A stretch of DNA of 64,000 bases from Prostheceraeus crozeri (taxonomy: Eukaryota > Platyhelminthes > Polycladida > Euryleptidae): NCBI GenBank assembly GCA_907163375.1, contig CAJQUW010008605.1, positions 124,001-188,000 of the forward strand, written 5' to 3'. The position numbers and the translations under genes were made by a program. Under the pieces are notes generated by a model. It had not been told where the DNA came from. It searched no databases and was given only the letters and a program-made list of their open reading frames with translations. Below, piece after piece: positions 1 through 12,024 of the stretch; position 1 is the stretch's first letter; each line of letters opens with the position of its first letter.

Positions 1-660
1 CCTACATCATATCATAGGCTTACCTGAACCTATCTTTAGTGATTATTGCTTCATCAATTATCAATCATTTTCGATGAAAGTTTGTCAAATGTCGCTTTCA
101 GTTTGATGCATGCGACTCGGCTCCTCCCATCTTGTTGATGTGTGCTTCACACGGTTTTTCTCCAGTCTCTACCAGGCAAGAAAATCCCCATCCTTCTCCA
201 AAAATATGAGTACACTTTCGATTTAATATGCGCTTTAGAGGAGAAATCACACACGATTAACGTGAGGGTGAGAGGTGATGTTCTCAAACAAACTAGTATT
301 TCATTTTTTTCTCTGATGTTACTTACCTTTGGTGCGTATGCGTGATCGAGGCTAGGAAGGCTTGTCTTCTCTACTAAATCACCGAGTGAAACGACAATCC
401 TCTTTTCACTACCACGGTTCATTCCCTCAACTATAACAAGCTTGCAGATTATATATTGCAAACTATAGACAATGCATGCAGCAATGTCTCTGCACTTTTG
501 TTTGACGGAGAAAGTTGACATCAAGACAGTGACAGCTTTGTACGAGGATAGATAATTTGTTTGTATTATATTTCGGGTCTAGTTATAAGCCGGAGTCCGA
601 TGTCCTATCATTTGATAGGACGACGACTCCAGCAAAAATGATATGACTCCGGGACTCCGA
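1..660. other. Unassigned stretch with one weak candidate exon
   Basis: No repeat family or known gene was recognised. On the minus strand about 446 down to 329 is open and ends in a good donor (CCAAAG then GTAAGT), with a possible acceptor (TTGTTATAG) at its start. The peptide (EKRIVVSLGDLVEK and onward) looks coding, but no homologue comes to mind. A perfect 9-bp hairpin, GTCCTATCA-TT-TGATAGGAC, lies near 601-620. Everything here is tentative. Confidence 0.25.
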
Positions 661-664
661 CTCC

Positions 665-783
665 GCATCCCTGGTATATAACGCAATGAATACTTTATGA
701 CGTCTGGTATTTCCCTTTTCAAAAAGGCAATGCGCCCTTGGTGTTTTCCAATCATTGCAAGGGCACCATCCGTAGCACATCGA
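665..783 (-). pseudogene. hAT transposase fragment (ZBED5-like core)
   Basis: A minus-strand frame reads C-A-TDGA-LAMIGKHQGRIAFLKREIPD-VIK. This matches the region around the second catalytic aspartate (TDGA..M.G...G) of hAT transposases of the ZBED5/FAM200 type. Only about 40 codons remain, and the reading breaks before the expected C-V-I-H-R stretch. It ends where duplicated block R1 begins (about 800). It is a dead scrap; family level is fairly sure from the motif order, the exact lineage is not. Confidence 0.6.
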
Positions 784-3036
784 ATAATGTTTCTTTATTA
801 ATTTGTTTTGATGTATTGGAAAGCGTACTGCCTTTTGTGTCGGTTGGAAGTTTCAGAACAAAGAGCATTCCTCTTGAATTTCTGATTTGAAGACAAATCG
901 AAAAAAGCCAAGAAGCAAAGATTCATTATCTCGTAAGGTTGATTCGTCGATTTGCAATGAATGTTTTGTCTTCGCTAGAATTGTAGCCAGCTGATTTTCA
1001 ACGTCATTTATGCCGAAAATATAATATATCTTTCTTCCAAAATATTTCCAAAAATTCTGAAATATATTAGAATATTTATCTTCACCCTTTGAGAAAAAAT
1101 TTCCACTTAGTATAGTTGTTTCATTTATAAATACGGCATTTTCCCCATCTCTCCTATATGAATTTTAGTTCGAGCATGTGGTGAGCTCACAACATGAGTT
1201 AAAGTTTATTTAATTTCTAACTGTTGTTAGGCAATTTTATATAATGCACTGTATGTCAAATGAAGAGGAAAAATATTTGGAATCAGAAAACATCACTTTT
1301 GTGATTCCTCATATTTACGGTGAAAAAGTTTGAGTGCACCCTCTTAGTAATCCTTTACTCTATGGTCATTACGTTTTAGGTCAATAATGTGTATGCTTAT
1401 GCAAAGTTATTCAGAAGCACAGATTATCTCCCAATTATTTCTTCTTCAATACGTTAACAATAAGGAAAATAAATTGAACGTCTTGTTCACTACTCGCATG
1501 AGACTTAAAAGTGAATCTTCATTTAGGTCCTTAATGTTTAATTTAAGTATTTTTTAAAATGTCAGTTTTTGCCATCGCCCACCAACTAAGCATCACTCCC
1601 TTTATCGCCCCGTAAAGTATTTTCGCCCATCAGAATCATTTCGTCGCACACCTTGAGAATCACTGGTCTAGATATTCCTTTCTTGTAGCGCAGATTATTT
1701 AGGCAATTGTCATTCACATCTTGACATCCAAATCACTTTCTGCTATGTTTTTGACTTAGCTATTTTTCTGGCTGCAATTTTTCAACTGTACAAATCAAGA
1801 AAAGCAACTGTACATTTGAATTTAGAGCTGCACAAATTATGTCCAGTTGCAGGTTAAAAAAAGCCCTGAGATATTGGATTAAATTGGTGATGGTGCTTAG
1901 GGAAAACGCCTTTAAAGGACTTCATATATTGTAGCTAATTTTCAGGTATGTTCAATGACTTTCCTCAGCCTAGAAAACATTGTCTCGTTTTATACACTTA
2001 TCAAAAAAGATCGAAAAAGTGGAAATATGCCGTTTGATCCCTTTTTGCAAAGTAATCATTAAAAGACTTATTTTGTTCAGAAAGTGGGAGAAAAATCCGG
2101 ATTTACCCAAGTACACTATCCAAAAATGCAACAAATTAGGAGATTAATACTGTGTTGACTTAAGCAATAAAAATCATATTGTGCGTTGTAGATACTTAAA
2201 TGTAATAATTACAAGTATGTGACAACTAAATGATAATGTAGAAATGTTTCCAACAGGTGCAAAACAGCGGCAGAATTGGAGAGGGTTAACGCGAGTTACC
2301 AATAAGCAGGTGATAACTCCTTTTGACAGCAATCCTATAAAGGTAGAATTGTTTTATCTTGAAGCGTTAAAGGACTGCATTACAGTGCCACATTCTGAAA
2401 ATCAAGAGATCGATGGCAATATTGAACTGTAGGAACGACAAATCTCTACATTCTCGATAATGTTGTACAAAACAACAATAAGATATTGTGAATCATTTTG
2501 AGCGTGACTTGTGTCCTGCATGTCAAAAACAATTCAATTTTCAAGAATAAGACATTGGAAGAAAAGGTTTGATATGTACACTTGCATGTTGACTTGGAGT
2601 AAGTCAAACCTTATGAAATAAAGAACAATGGTTAAACTTCATGTGTGTTGACAATACTTCCTTTTGAGAACAATGCATGAAGTGTTTGACTAATAACCTA
2701 GTGACCTACTTACCTCGTCTTTTACACATTCTTCTCCGATAGCATGACTTTAATAATGATATTCTAAATTATAAGAAAGTTCCTGCTTTCTGCTTGAAGT
2801 TGCTTATTACAAAATGTTCTAATGATTATGACAGAACGACTTAGGTTAGAAAACCTGAAATCATTTAAAAAGGTAAACATGTCTCAGATAACTTTGATTA
2901 TATCCTTTCATGGTCATCATCATAATTTCAATGACGATTGTTATTCTATTTCACACCTCAATAATGATTTTTTTGAAATTGTTTTATTCAAGCGCTTTAT
3001 GCGTAAAGACAGCTGTTTTAATCACAGAATTAAATA

Positions 3037-4692
3037 CAGTCCGTTTCATAAAAAGTGGATCATCCTAAAATTTGACTAAATGAAACATAAGTATGATACA
3101 GAAAGAATTTTTCATGTTATTTCATGTCCCTAATATGTTTAAATGTCCTTATATAATCTGATAAGCTATGATACAGTAACGGTTCTTAAGAAGCTAGTAT
3201 TTTGTGGCCCTACCCTTATTGTCAATGACATTACCAATTCGTCTAGGCATTGATTCGATGATATCGTTGATTTTTGACTGATCTAACTTTCTCCACTCTC
3301 TTTTTAACAGTGACGTAAGTTGTGATACGCCATCTGTAGGTAGCAGCGAACGACGAACGTTACGTTTTAGAATACTCCATACATTTTCTATGGGATTCAG
3401 ATCAGGAGAACGAGCTGGCCAAGATAATGTCATAAGCCCTAATTGAGACTTGCATAAGTTGACTCTACTACTCCTGTGACACGTAGCATTATCATCCATA
3501 AATAACCAAGTCGATTGATCACCAAGTTGATCTGTCATTTGGCCAATGTTCATTCGTAAAACATTCACATAGCGTTCAGAATTCATGGTTCCTTGCTGTA
3601 TGTGAAGTTCAGAGCGGCCATTGGTCCAAATGCCAGCCCAAATCAGTAGAGTCGCACCACCTTGTACCCGGGGACGATGTAAATGTCTCGGAATTTCCTG
3701 ATCAGATTTTATTCATAATCTCAATCGACCATCACTATCCTTCAGACGGACTGATGCCTCATCAGACCAGACAACCCGATCCCATTGATTTCGCCAGTGA
3801 CAATGACTCATTGCCCATCTGAGACGTCTTTTTGTATGCTGATCTGATAATTCGATCTGAGAGGGCCTCTTACAGCTCTTGAAATTCGACTCAATAAGTC
3901 TTCTACGAATAGTGGACTTAGAAATAGACGAGTCTAGTGCAGCCATCTCAGTTAACGAGAGACTTGGATCAACTTCAACAAATCTCAAAATTAGGCGGTC
4001 TCTACGTTTGGATGTTTTGCGTGGACGGCCAGAGCCCTCTTTACGACAGAGTCGAAAATCATCATTATGCCATCGATGCACATTTGTGTAAGGGACATTT
4101 AGTCGCTTGCTTGTAGCTCGCAAAGAAAACCCTAGTTCTAGCAAGGCTGACACTTTGCCTTTTGTGAATGCGATCTCGTTATTGTTCATTTGTGCTTTGT
4201 ATTGTTTTCAACCGGTAGGAGATAGATTTCTAGCTGAAAGCAATCAGGAGTGCTGCCAACACCACCGCAACGAAGTCAGGAAGCTATGGAACATGAAGTC
4301 CAGTTAATCACATGTAGCAGTTACATTATTGTTGATGAATAATGGTGCTATACTGGCTCTGATTGACCGATTTTCTTTATTTTTGTTTTGCTTTATAGCT
4401 TTTGGCTTGTAGAACAACATATTACATAACAAAGGAAACAAATGTAATTTTATAAGAGTGAGGTATGATTTTGTGTAACATTGCTAAATGAAGATCAAAT
4501 TATCTACTACTTTTTTATCTATAACAGGAAAACAACTCAATATTCATGCTTGAAATTTCCAACAATGATATTAGTGAGCACAACTGACATATCTTCCAAA
4601 TTTCAGAGAAATTCGTTCAAGTTTGGCGGAGTTAGACAAAGTTGAAGTTAAGGCGATGTTTAAGGGTGATCCATTTTTTATGAAACAATCTG
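3037..4692 (-). mobile_element. Tc1 element, copy 1 (1656 bp)
   Basis: The ends are imperfect inverted repeats, CAGTCCGTTTCATAAAAAG on the left and, read inward, CAGATTGTTTCATAAAAAA on the right. TA dinucleotides flank both sides (3035-3036 and 4693-4694), the hallmark of Tc1/mariner insertion. The empty site survives in R1 copy 2 near 29504 (ATTAAATA followed by the same flank). It carries one transposase on the minus strand. Length and structure are those of a complete Tc1 unit. Confidence 0.93.
3194..4189 (-). pseudogene. Tc1 transposase (DD34E), one in-frame stop
   Basis: A 331-residue transposase starting MNNNEIAFTKGK. The N-terminal half holds the helix-turn-helix domains (SLRATSKRLNVPYTNVHRW), then the GRPR hook-like motif (GSGRPRKTSKR). 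The catalytic domain shows WSDEAS (first Asp), FMDDNATCH (second Asp) and NPIENVW (Glu) with exactly 34 residues between the second Asp and the Glu, so DD34E. The family is usually about 340 residues, so this is full length. A single in-frame TGA near 3714 replaces a Trp codon that is intact in copy 2. The protein would bind its own inverted repeats and cut and paste the element. It is likely inactive as it stands. Confidence 0.92.
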
Positions 4693-5125
4693 TATAATTG
4701 TTTATCTGCTTCGGTTTGCTGGAAGTGTGATTAATACCAAATTGATGGCACATAGAGAAACCCATGAAGTGGGCAAAAAGGAATTCCTGATGCCTTACTG
4801 CAGATATCTATGTCACACTTGATCGTGAACAACAGCTTGCCATATTGAATGAAATGAAAAACAGACATCTACCTCGATGTTAAACTGCAGCTGTGAGATT
4901 GCTTTGTGATGTAGAGAAAGCCATTCATCCTACTATGTTATTTTTACATGATCTAAATGATGATTCACACTATCGTCGGAAACTTGGCAAGGAGAATTCT
5001 ATGCCATGCCGAAACATGGACCAATATTCACCTAACAATCACCAGCGATAGCTATGCACGCATACCTTGCAAGTTGCATCAAATCGATAATTAGACAATA
5101 GAGAGTGAATTATGTTTACTGCAAC

Positions 5126-5235
5126 GGACACATTTGCTCTGTAACTGTTAATTCACTCCTGCGTTATACCGAGTAATTGAAAGTCCGGATCATTTATACG
5201 TCCTATTCATCTTGAAGACGAAATTTTCACTTATA
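5126..5235. repeat. Partial copy of block R2 joined to R1
   Basis: The sequence from GGACACATTTGCTCTGTAAC to CACTTATA matches 7375-7485 and 43417-43528. Here it follows R1 directly, without the X repeat that precedes it in the other two copies, so this junction may show the arrangement before X inserted. It ends at the TA used by the inverted Tc1 scrap at 5236. Confidence 0.75.
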
Positions 5236-5356
5236 CAGATTGTTTCATAAAAAATGGATCACTCTTAAACATCGCCTTAACTTCAACTTTGTCTAACTCC
5301 GCCAAACTTGAACGAATTTCTCTGAAATTTGGAAGATATGTCAGTTGTGCTTACTA

Positions 5357-7007
5357 CAGTCCGTTTCATAAAAAGTTGATCATCCTAAAATTTGACTAAA
5401 TAAAACATAAGTATGATACAGAAAGCATTTTTCATGTTATTTCATGTCCCTAATATATTTAAATGTCCTTATATAATCTGATAAGCTATGATACAGTAAC
5501 GGTTCTTGAGAAGCTAATATTTTGTGGCCCTACCCTTATTGTCAATGACATTACCAATTCGTCTAGGCATTGATTCGATGATATCGTTGATTTTTGACTG
5601 ATCTAACTTTCTCCACTCTCTTTTTAACAGTGACGTAAGTTGTGATACGCCATCTGTAGGTAGCAGTGAACGACGAACGTTACGTTTTAGAATACTCCAT
5701 ACATTTTCTATGGGATTCAGATCAGGAGAACGAGCTGGCCAAGATAATGTCCTGAGCCCTAATTGAGGCTTGCATAAGTTGACTCTACTACTCCTGTGAC
5801 ACGTAGCATTATCATCCATAAATAATCAAGTCGATGGATCACCAAGTTGATCTGTCATTTGGCCAATGTTCATTCGTAAAACATTCAAATAGCGTTCAGA
5901 ATTCATGGTTCCTTGCTGTACATGTATGTGAAGTTCAGAGCGGCCATTGGTCCAAATGCCAGCCCAAATCAGTAGAGTCGCACCACCTTGTACCCGGGGA
6001 AAATGTAAATGTCTCGGAATTTCCTGATCAGAATTTATCCATAATCTCAATCGACCATCACTATCCCGATCCTCATCAGGCCAGAAAACCCGATCCCATT
6101 GATTTCGGCAGTGACAATGACTCATTGCCCATATGAGACGTCTTTTTGTATGCTGATATGATAATTCGATCTGAGAGGGCCTCTTACAGCTCTTGAAATT
6201 CGACTCAATAAGTCTTCTACGAATAGTGGACTTAGAAATAGACGAGACTAGTGCAGCCATCTCAGTTAACGAGAGACTTGGATCAACTTTAATAAATCTC
6301 AAAATTAGGCGGTCTGTACGTTTGGATATTTTGCGTGGACGGCCAGAGCCCTCTTTACGACAGAGTCGAAAATCATCATTATGCCATCGATGCACATTTG
6401 TGTAAGGGACATTTAGTCGCTTGCTTGTAGCTCGCAAAGAAAACCCGAGTTCTAGCAAGGCTGATACTTTGCCTTTTGTGAATGCGATCTCGTTATTGTT
6501 CATTTGTGCTTTGTATTGTTTTCAACCGGTAAGAGATAGATTTCTAGCTGAAGGCAATCAGGAGTGCTGCCAACACCACCGCAACGAAGTCAGGAAGCTA
6601 TGGAACATGAAGTCCAGTTAATCACATGTAGCAGTTACATTATTGTTGATGAATAATGGTGCTATACTGGCTCTGATTGACCGATTTTCTTTATTTTTGT
6701 TTTGCTTGATAGCTTTTGGCTTGTAGAACAACATATTACATAACAAAGGAAACAAATGTAATTTTATAAGAGTGAGGTATGATTTTGTGTAACATTGCTA
6801 AATGAAGATCAAATTATCTACTACTTTTTTTATCTATAACAGGAAAACAACTCAATATTTATGCTTGAAATTTCCAACAATGATATTAGTAAGCACAACT
6901 GACATATCTTCCAAATTTCAGAGAAATTCGTTTAAGTTTGGCGGAGTTAGACAAAGTTGAAGTTAAGGCGATGTTTAAGGGTGATCCATTTTTTATGAAA
7001 CAATCTG
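5357..7007 (-). mobile_element. Tc1 element, copy 2 (1651 bp)
   Basis: Same family and same orientation as the copy at 3037-4692, with matching ends (CAGTCCGTTTCATAAAAAG and the CAGATTG end). The left target is TA (5355-5356). The right flank lacks a clear TA, perhaps from a small deletion. It differs from copy 1 by scattered substitutions and small indels, so the two are separate insertions, not one recent duplication. Confidence 0.9.
5514..6503 (-). pseudogene. Tc1 transposase (DD34E), damaged
   Basis: Same protein as at 3194-4189, beginning MNNNEIAFTKGK and ending IDNKGRATKY. One in-frame TGA near 5820 replaces the Trp of TWLFMDD. A short deletion next to the first catalytic Asp turns WSDEASVRLKDSD into WPDEDRDSD. 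FMDDNATCH and NPIENVW with 34 intervening residues are kept. Damage at the first active-site strand makes activity unlikely even if the stop were read through. Confidence 0.9.
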
Positions 7008-7059
7008 ATTGTTGGAAATTTCAAGCATAAATATTGAGTTGTTTTCCTGTTATAGATAA

Positions 7060-7372
7060 AATCGTGAGTCAAATATTCAATATGCGTCAAAACGTCTGAC
7101 TTGAGTCAAATAGTCCAACGAGTCAGAATGCCGTCGTGAGGCAAAAAGTATGACTTGCGTCACTAAGAATAAAAATCTGGAGTCTCCGAAACCGAAACCG
7201 GCGGAAAGTATTGAATGCATGTATTGAATACATCTTATCAAAACTCACCTGTACACCAAATTTGGTGAGATGCGAGCGTGCGGAACAAAGTCCATTTGCG
7301 TCAAAAAGTCTGACTACGTCAAAATGACCAACTTGGCGTCATTTTGTCTGACTTGCGTCATCTCCTGACTAT
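7060..7372 (+). repeat. X repeat: GAGTCAAA / GCGTCAAA quasi-repeat
   Basis: A CpG-containing stretch built of degenerate alternating words: GAGTCAAATA, ATGCGTCAAAA, GTCTGACTTG, GCGTCATT. Near copies are at 43103-43416 (same orientation) and 29931-30214 (reverse, more diverged). No coding potential and no matching family known to me. Confidence 0.6.
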
Positions 7373-7746
7373 ATGGACACATTTGCTCTGTAACTGTTTA
7401 ATTCACTCCTGCGTTATACCGAGTCATTGAAAGTCCGGATCATTTATACGTCCTATTCATCTTGAAGACGAAATTTTCACTTATACATTGCAGGTGAGTC
7501 TTGCAAACCATTCGATTGCATTAAGTGTTATTTAAATCTTTATAAATTGATGCTTTAGCGTGATTATGTTTCCGGACCTTCCAATATGACTCTTAAAATA
7601 ACACATGGACCTGAGTGTGAAAGTGTGTGTGTGTATGAGAGAGAGAGAGAGAAGTGCACAGTGGAAATCGGGAACTCAACTGCTGACACACGCTAGGACA
7701 ACACGTTATCAGTTGAAGACGTTGTTAGAGTGAAATCAATCTTAGG

Positions 7747-8072
<326 letters not shown>

Positions 8073-8314
8073 TCATCGAATCAATGATATCATCGAATCA
8101 ATGCCTAGACGAATTGGTAATGTCATTGACAATAAGGGTAGGGCCACAAGATATTAGCATCTTAAGAACCGTTACTGTATCATAGCTTATCAGATTACAT
8201 AAGGACATTTAAATATATTAGGGACATGAAATAACATGAAAAATGCTTTCTGTATCATACTTATGTTTTATTTAGTCAAATTTTAGGATGATCCACTTTT
8301 TATGAAACGGACTG
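8073..8314 (+). mobile_element. Tc1 tail (3' end only)
   Basis: Encodes the last Tc1 residues (DIIESMPRRIGNVIDNKGRAT) and runs to the inverted repeat ending GAAACGGACTG at 8314, followed by TA (8315-8316). The 5' part of the element is replaced by the (GA)n tract. A short doubled segment (ATCATCGAATCAATG) stands at the junction. The right flank CATTGCAGG is the same one that follows CTTATA at 7479, so the element had landed in R2 itself. Confidence 0.85.
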
Positions 8315-8639
8315 TACATTGCAGGTGAGTCTTGCAAACCATTCGATTGCATTAAGTGTTGTTTAAATCTTTATAAATTGATGCTTTATCGTCATTATGT
8401 TTCCGGACCTTCCAATATGACTCGTAAAATAACACATGGACCTGAGTGTGAAAGTGTGTGTGTGTATGAGAGAGAGAGAGGGGAGAGAGAGAGAGAAGTG
8501 CACAGTGGAAATCGGGAACTCAACTGCTGACACACGCTAGGACAACACGTTATCAGTTGAAGACGTTGTTAGAGTGAAATCAATCTTAGGAGTATAATTT
8601 AAGGTGGGAAATAGATCTACCTGAATCTTAGGAGTAAAT

Positions 8640-9119
8640 TATGAATGAGATGATGTCTACTGTATACGTAGTGTGACTCGCAAAGCATCAGATCACAGAG
8701 CGAGCCTCTTGGAGCACCGTCTAGAAGTTTTCTAAAATCGTCTCTCTGTTGAAGACTTGGAACAATAGCTGATTGCAATGTCCGTAGATGTTATAAGCTA
8801 TTGTGGAATCAAAAAAACAGGACCTACAATGTCAAAAGAAGAAGTGCCGTCCCAGACAGTGACACCACGCTCATTTAAATGCCTTTCGATCGTTATGTGA
8901 GGATTTTTGGAGCTTCAATGCATACAATTATGCCTATCGACTTGGCCCGACACCTTGAACTGCGCTTCGTCTGACCACGATTTTGTCAGGAAGATCAGGC
9001 GTCCCTTCACACTGGTTTACAAATACCTCACAAAATTGTAAACGGCGATCACAATCATCTGCCATGAGACCGTATATCAGCCGAGGCACGTAAGGGCGAT
9101 AATTCAAGCATTGTAAACT
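8640..9119 (-). pseudogene. Mariner-type transposase fossil (copy A)
   Basis: Reading the minus strand through several frames gives LNYRPYVPRLIYGL..DD.DRR, then WSDEAQFK-SG-VDRHNC with the first catalytic Asp, NPH...V-VWDGTSSFDIVGPVF, and finally IVPSLQQRDDF and DGAP, the area of the second Asp. This order is that of the mariner-like transposases often labelled Tc3-like in invertebrates. It carries a stop after NCMH and several frame changes, and no inverted repeats were found. The second copy at 44500-44985 shares the damage because it lies in the same duplicated block. Confidence 0.75.
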
Positions 9120-9129
9120 AGTAATATAT

Positions 9130-10285
9130 TTATAAGAACAGCAAAGAAATACAATATTCCAAGTTATGAAAAAGCTAAAAAGTAACTATGCAAAACAGAC
9201 ACATTCTAGCTAGAAAACCGATCTGGAAATTAAAGCTCGGGCAATAGCTCTCAATGCCGAGTCTAGTCAAAATAGTTGACTTAGCTTCCCCAAATGACGA
9301 ATTCGATTGGGTCGCCATACGAGTCGCTATCCGGCCAACTGTTTTGAATAGCATGCTCCCCTAGCTCGCCAAAGACGGAAATAGCGAGGGGGACGCATTA
9401 CCAACCTAACACGCTTCGGCGGAATTGTGATCAAGAGAGAAAAAAATTGACCCTCCAATCAACCTAGCTTCTGTAAGTATATGTCTCAGGCATACCTCCT
9501 ACAATGGTCTTCAAAATTGCAACCTAGCTATTCGACTTCTACAGCCATTACAAAAATTGTGCCAAAATCAATATTTTGCTGTTATTTGAGCAGGATAATT
9601 ACGGTAAGTGAAACTTCATTCATCAAAATAAATTTCTCATCCTTTTTAGATTCACTTCTAAGCTTCATTGCTTGATTGTTGATGTCTCTGGCATAAAGAT
9701 TAATTTTAAGAAATAGTGCATACCTGAGAAAGCTAATATTCATATCATGCTACTTGTTAATAACTCTCACATTTAAGTCCGTTATCCCGTATTTTTCATA
9801 TTTCAGCCGAAGCTACTGCCGATCCTTCAGTTGTGTTCGCATCAACAATATGTGTGATGTTTTGCGGATGCAAAACCGTCAATTCGACAGCGGCTGGCCG
9901 ACCCAAATTCCACACCGGAGTTAAAATGTCAGCAGGTCGAGTGATAGTGTAGTCTAAACCTGCACCAGACTCCAATTTCGGGTTTAACAGAGTTTGTCGA
10001 CAAAAACCGGCGAGGGCATTGCCTAGACTGTTATGATGAACGGCGCTATCTAGTACAACTGTAGGGTACTACTGTAGTACAGCTGTAGTTTTCAAGAGTT
10101 TTGATCCATCGGAACATGGAGCATTTAAAAGGGGCAGTTTGTTCCCATACCCGGACGCTAAAAATCGCCCGGTCCTGAGGGTTAATTGCTGTATACACAA
10201 TGCAATGGATCCTACGTGTACATGTGACAAATAATAGCATGTACAAATAATGCTAATGACAATGAGTTTGGATGAGTTAAATGAT
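9130..10285. other. Rest of R2 copy A, no gene recognised
   Basis: AT-rich sequence shared with 44990-46218. It contains a donor-like TGTAAGTATAT near 9472 and a more GC-rich patch (9790-10060), but no convincing exon. Past 10266 only about 20 bases separate it from R1 copy 2. Confidence 0.5.
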
Positions 10286-10445
10286 AATTTGTTTTGATGC
10301 ATTGGAAACCGTACTGCCTTTTGTGTCGGTTTGTCGGTCTTTTTTTCGGTCTGATTTGAAAACAAATAGAAAAAAGCCAAGAAGCAAATATTCATTATCT
10401 CGTAAGGTTGATTCGTCGATTTGCAATGAATGTTTTGTCTTCGCT
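10286..10445. repeat. Duplicated block R1, copy 2, left piece
   Basis: Matches 800-974 and ends in TTCGCT (10440-10445), the 6-bp target duplication of the fold-back element. The rest of the same copy resumes at 27444. Confidence 0.85.
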
Positions 10446-10689
10446 AGTAGTAACCCCGTGGCAAATTCACGCGCAAAATGTGAAATGCTGAGTCATCATG
10501 CTGACTCAGCCCCCCTCTGTCAGGAAGTGTGAGGGAGAGGGTCAAGGATGTGTTGGAAGGAATGGGTCCGTGAGGAGGAAACAGGTCCCTCCCCCCCTCT
10601 GGAAGGAAGGAGTTTTCCAGCAAGGGTTGGGAAGGAAGGTGATAGGAATGTGGGAGGGATAGAGTGTGGAAAGGGTGGGTGTTGGTGGT

Positions 10690-11750
10690 TTTGGGATGAG
10701 AAAAGTTTGGAAATCGTAAGGAAGGAGGGTTCGGATGTGAAAGTGGAGTTCAGATTTGGAATTTACATGAAATTTTGGTTGGGGGAGGAGCAGCAAGGGG
10801 TAGAATCTCCGAAAACGTCAGAGTTGAAAAAGTCAGGTTTTGGAGGTTTTGGGATGAGAAAATCCTTGTTTTGGGCAGAAGGAGTGCTTGGATGGGAAAA
10901 CGGAGGCCAGATTCGGACTCTACGTGAAATTTTGGGTTACGAAGGATGTTTCCAGCGACATCGAAGTGAAAAAGTTCTGACCCCCCCCTCGGCAGCGATC
11001 TTCCAACTTTGGTTGTAGACATCGTAGAAAGTCGTGCAATAGCTCGTTCGAAAGCTAAAAGTGAGAAAAATGTAGTGGAAATCTCAGTTTGGACTAATTT
11101 TCCTGGGTTTAGGGAGGAAAATGGCAGGAAAACGTCAGAGTTGAAAAAGTCAGGTTTTGGAGGTTTTTGGATGAGAAAGTCCATGTTTTGGGCAGAAGGA
11201 GGTCTCGGATGGGAAAATGGAGTGCAAATTCGGACTCTACGTGAAATTTTGGGTTAGGAAGGATGTTTCCAGCGAAATCGGAGAGAAAAAGTTTTGAGGA
11301 CGTCCCCCCCTCCTGCTAAACTTCCAACTTTGGTTGTAGAGATCGTAGAAAGTCGTGCAATAGCTCGTTTGAAAGATGGGAGTGAGACAAATTCAGTGGA
11401 AAACATGGCTTGTTCGTATCTGCCTTCGTTTAGAGGTGAGACGTTATTGAAAATTTTGGACCTTGGCGAAAAACGACAGAGTTAGAATGTTTATGAAAAT
11501 CGCTCTAGCGGGTGAAGCAATCCTCGGACGGGAAAACAGACACCAGATTTGGAATCAGCGTCAAATTCTGCTTCGGCATGGTAAATTTGGAAGTCATCGG
11601 AGAGAAAAAATTTTTCATCATTTGCGATGGCTGTGGGCTGTAGAGCCAAAACGAAGCATCGGATGGGAAAATAGAGGCCAGATTCGGATTCAGCGTCAAA
11701 TTCTACATGGAAATGGCGAATTTTCAGCTCCATCGGAGCACTAGGACCGG
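10690..11750 (+). repeat. ~310-bp tandem units, left arm
   Basis: Degenerate units recur with marks such as GTCAGAGTTGAAAAAGTCAG, TTGGGCAGAAGGAG and CTACGTGAAATTTTGGGTTA. Two units are close copies, flanked by more diverged ones. Short poly-C runs (CCCCCCC) stand at fixed places in the units. The mirror array is at about 26150-27200. Confidence 0.8.
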
Positions 11751-12024
11751 AGATAGACGGGTTTTTAGTGTTTGGATGATTGGTATTACGTCATCAGCTG
11801 ATCGCCACACACTATATAAGTGGAAACTCTGCTTGTGGAAATCAGTTCTCCTTCCGACTGGGTTGGCGTAGGTGAACTCCGGAGCTCCGATGATAGCATT
11901 GGAAATCTGAAAAAACCGGGCTTCTGTAAGAAACCGACTTAGAAAATTTCATTGCTGAAGTCAGCTAAGGCGTCAGACTTAGAGGTTCGCTGGGAGATGG
12001 CCTTCGTCTCCAGGCCATAAAAGA

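Larger units (their letters stand above)
800..5128. repeat. Duplicated block R1, copy 1
   Basis: This block is repeated almost unchanged at 10286-10449 plus 27444-29930, with only a few mismatches per 100 bases by eye. Copy 1 is interrupted by Tc1 copy 1 (3037-4692); copy 2 is interrupted by the 17-kb fold-back element. Around 969-976 it keeps the uninterrupted sequence TTCGCTAGAATTG, the pre-insertion target of that element. Short open frames at 2244-2432 and 2822-3036 occur in both copies, but this follows from the duplication and is not evidence of selection. The stretch 4890-5020 reads like old coding sequence (frame with AIHPTMLFLHDLNDD) that I cannot assign. Confidence 0.85.
5236..7059 (+). 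mobile_element. Inverted Tc1 scrap, split by Tc1 copy 2
   Basis: From 5236 (CAGATTGTTTCATAAAAAAT) to 5356 the sequence is the reverse complement of the right end of the Tc1 family. Its continuation resumes at about 7008-7059, where the reverse complement of 6831-6888 appears. Tc1 copy 2 (5357-7007) therefore sits inside an older, oppositely oriented Tc1 remnant; the TA on the left is clear (5355-5356), while a few bases on the right seem lost. The remnant keeps only an end region and no coding sequence. Confidence 0.75.

Noticed and set aside
2244-2432. 62-codon frame present in both R1 copies as a conserved gene
   Set aside because: Conservation is fully explained by the recent block duplication; no family features.
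3879-4307. Plus-strand frames across the Tc1 elements
   Set aside because: Shadows of the minus-strand transposase.
10548-11260. Frames up to 156 codons in the fold-back arm
   Set aside because: They follow ~310-bp tandem units, mirror on the other strand and arm, and show no protein family features.
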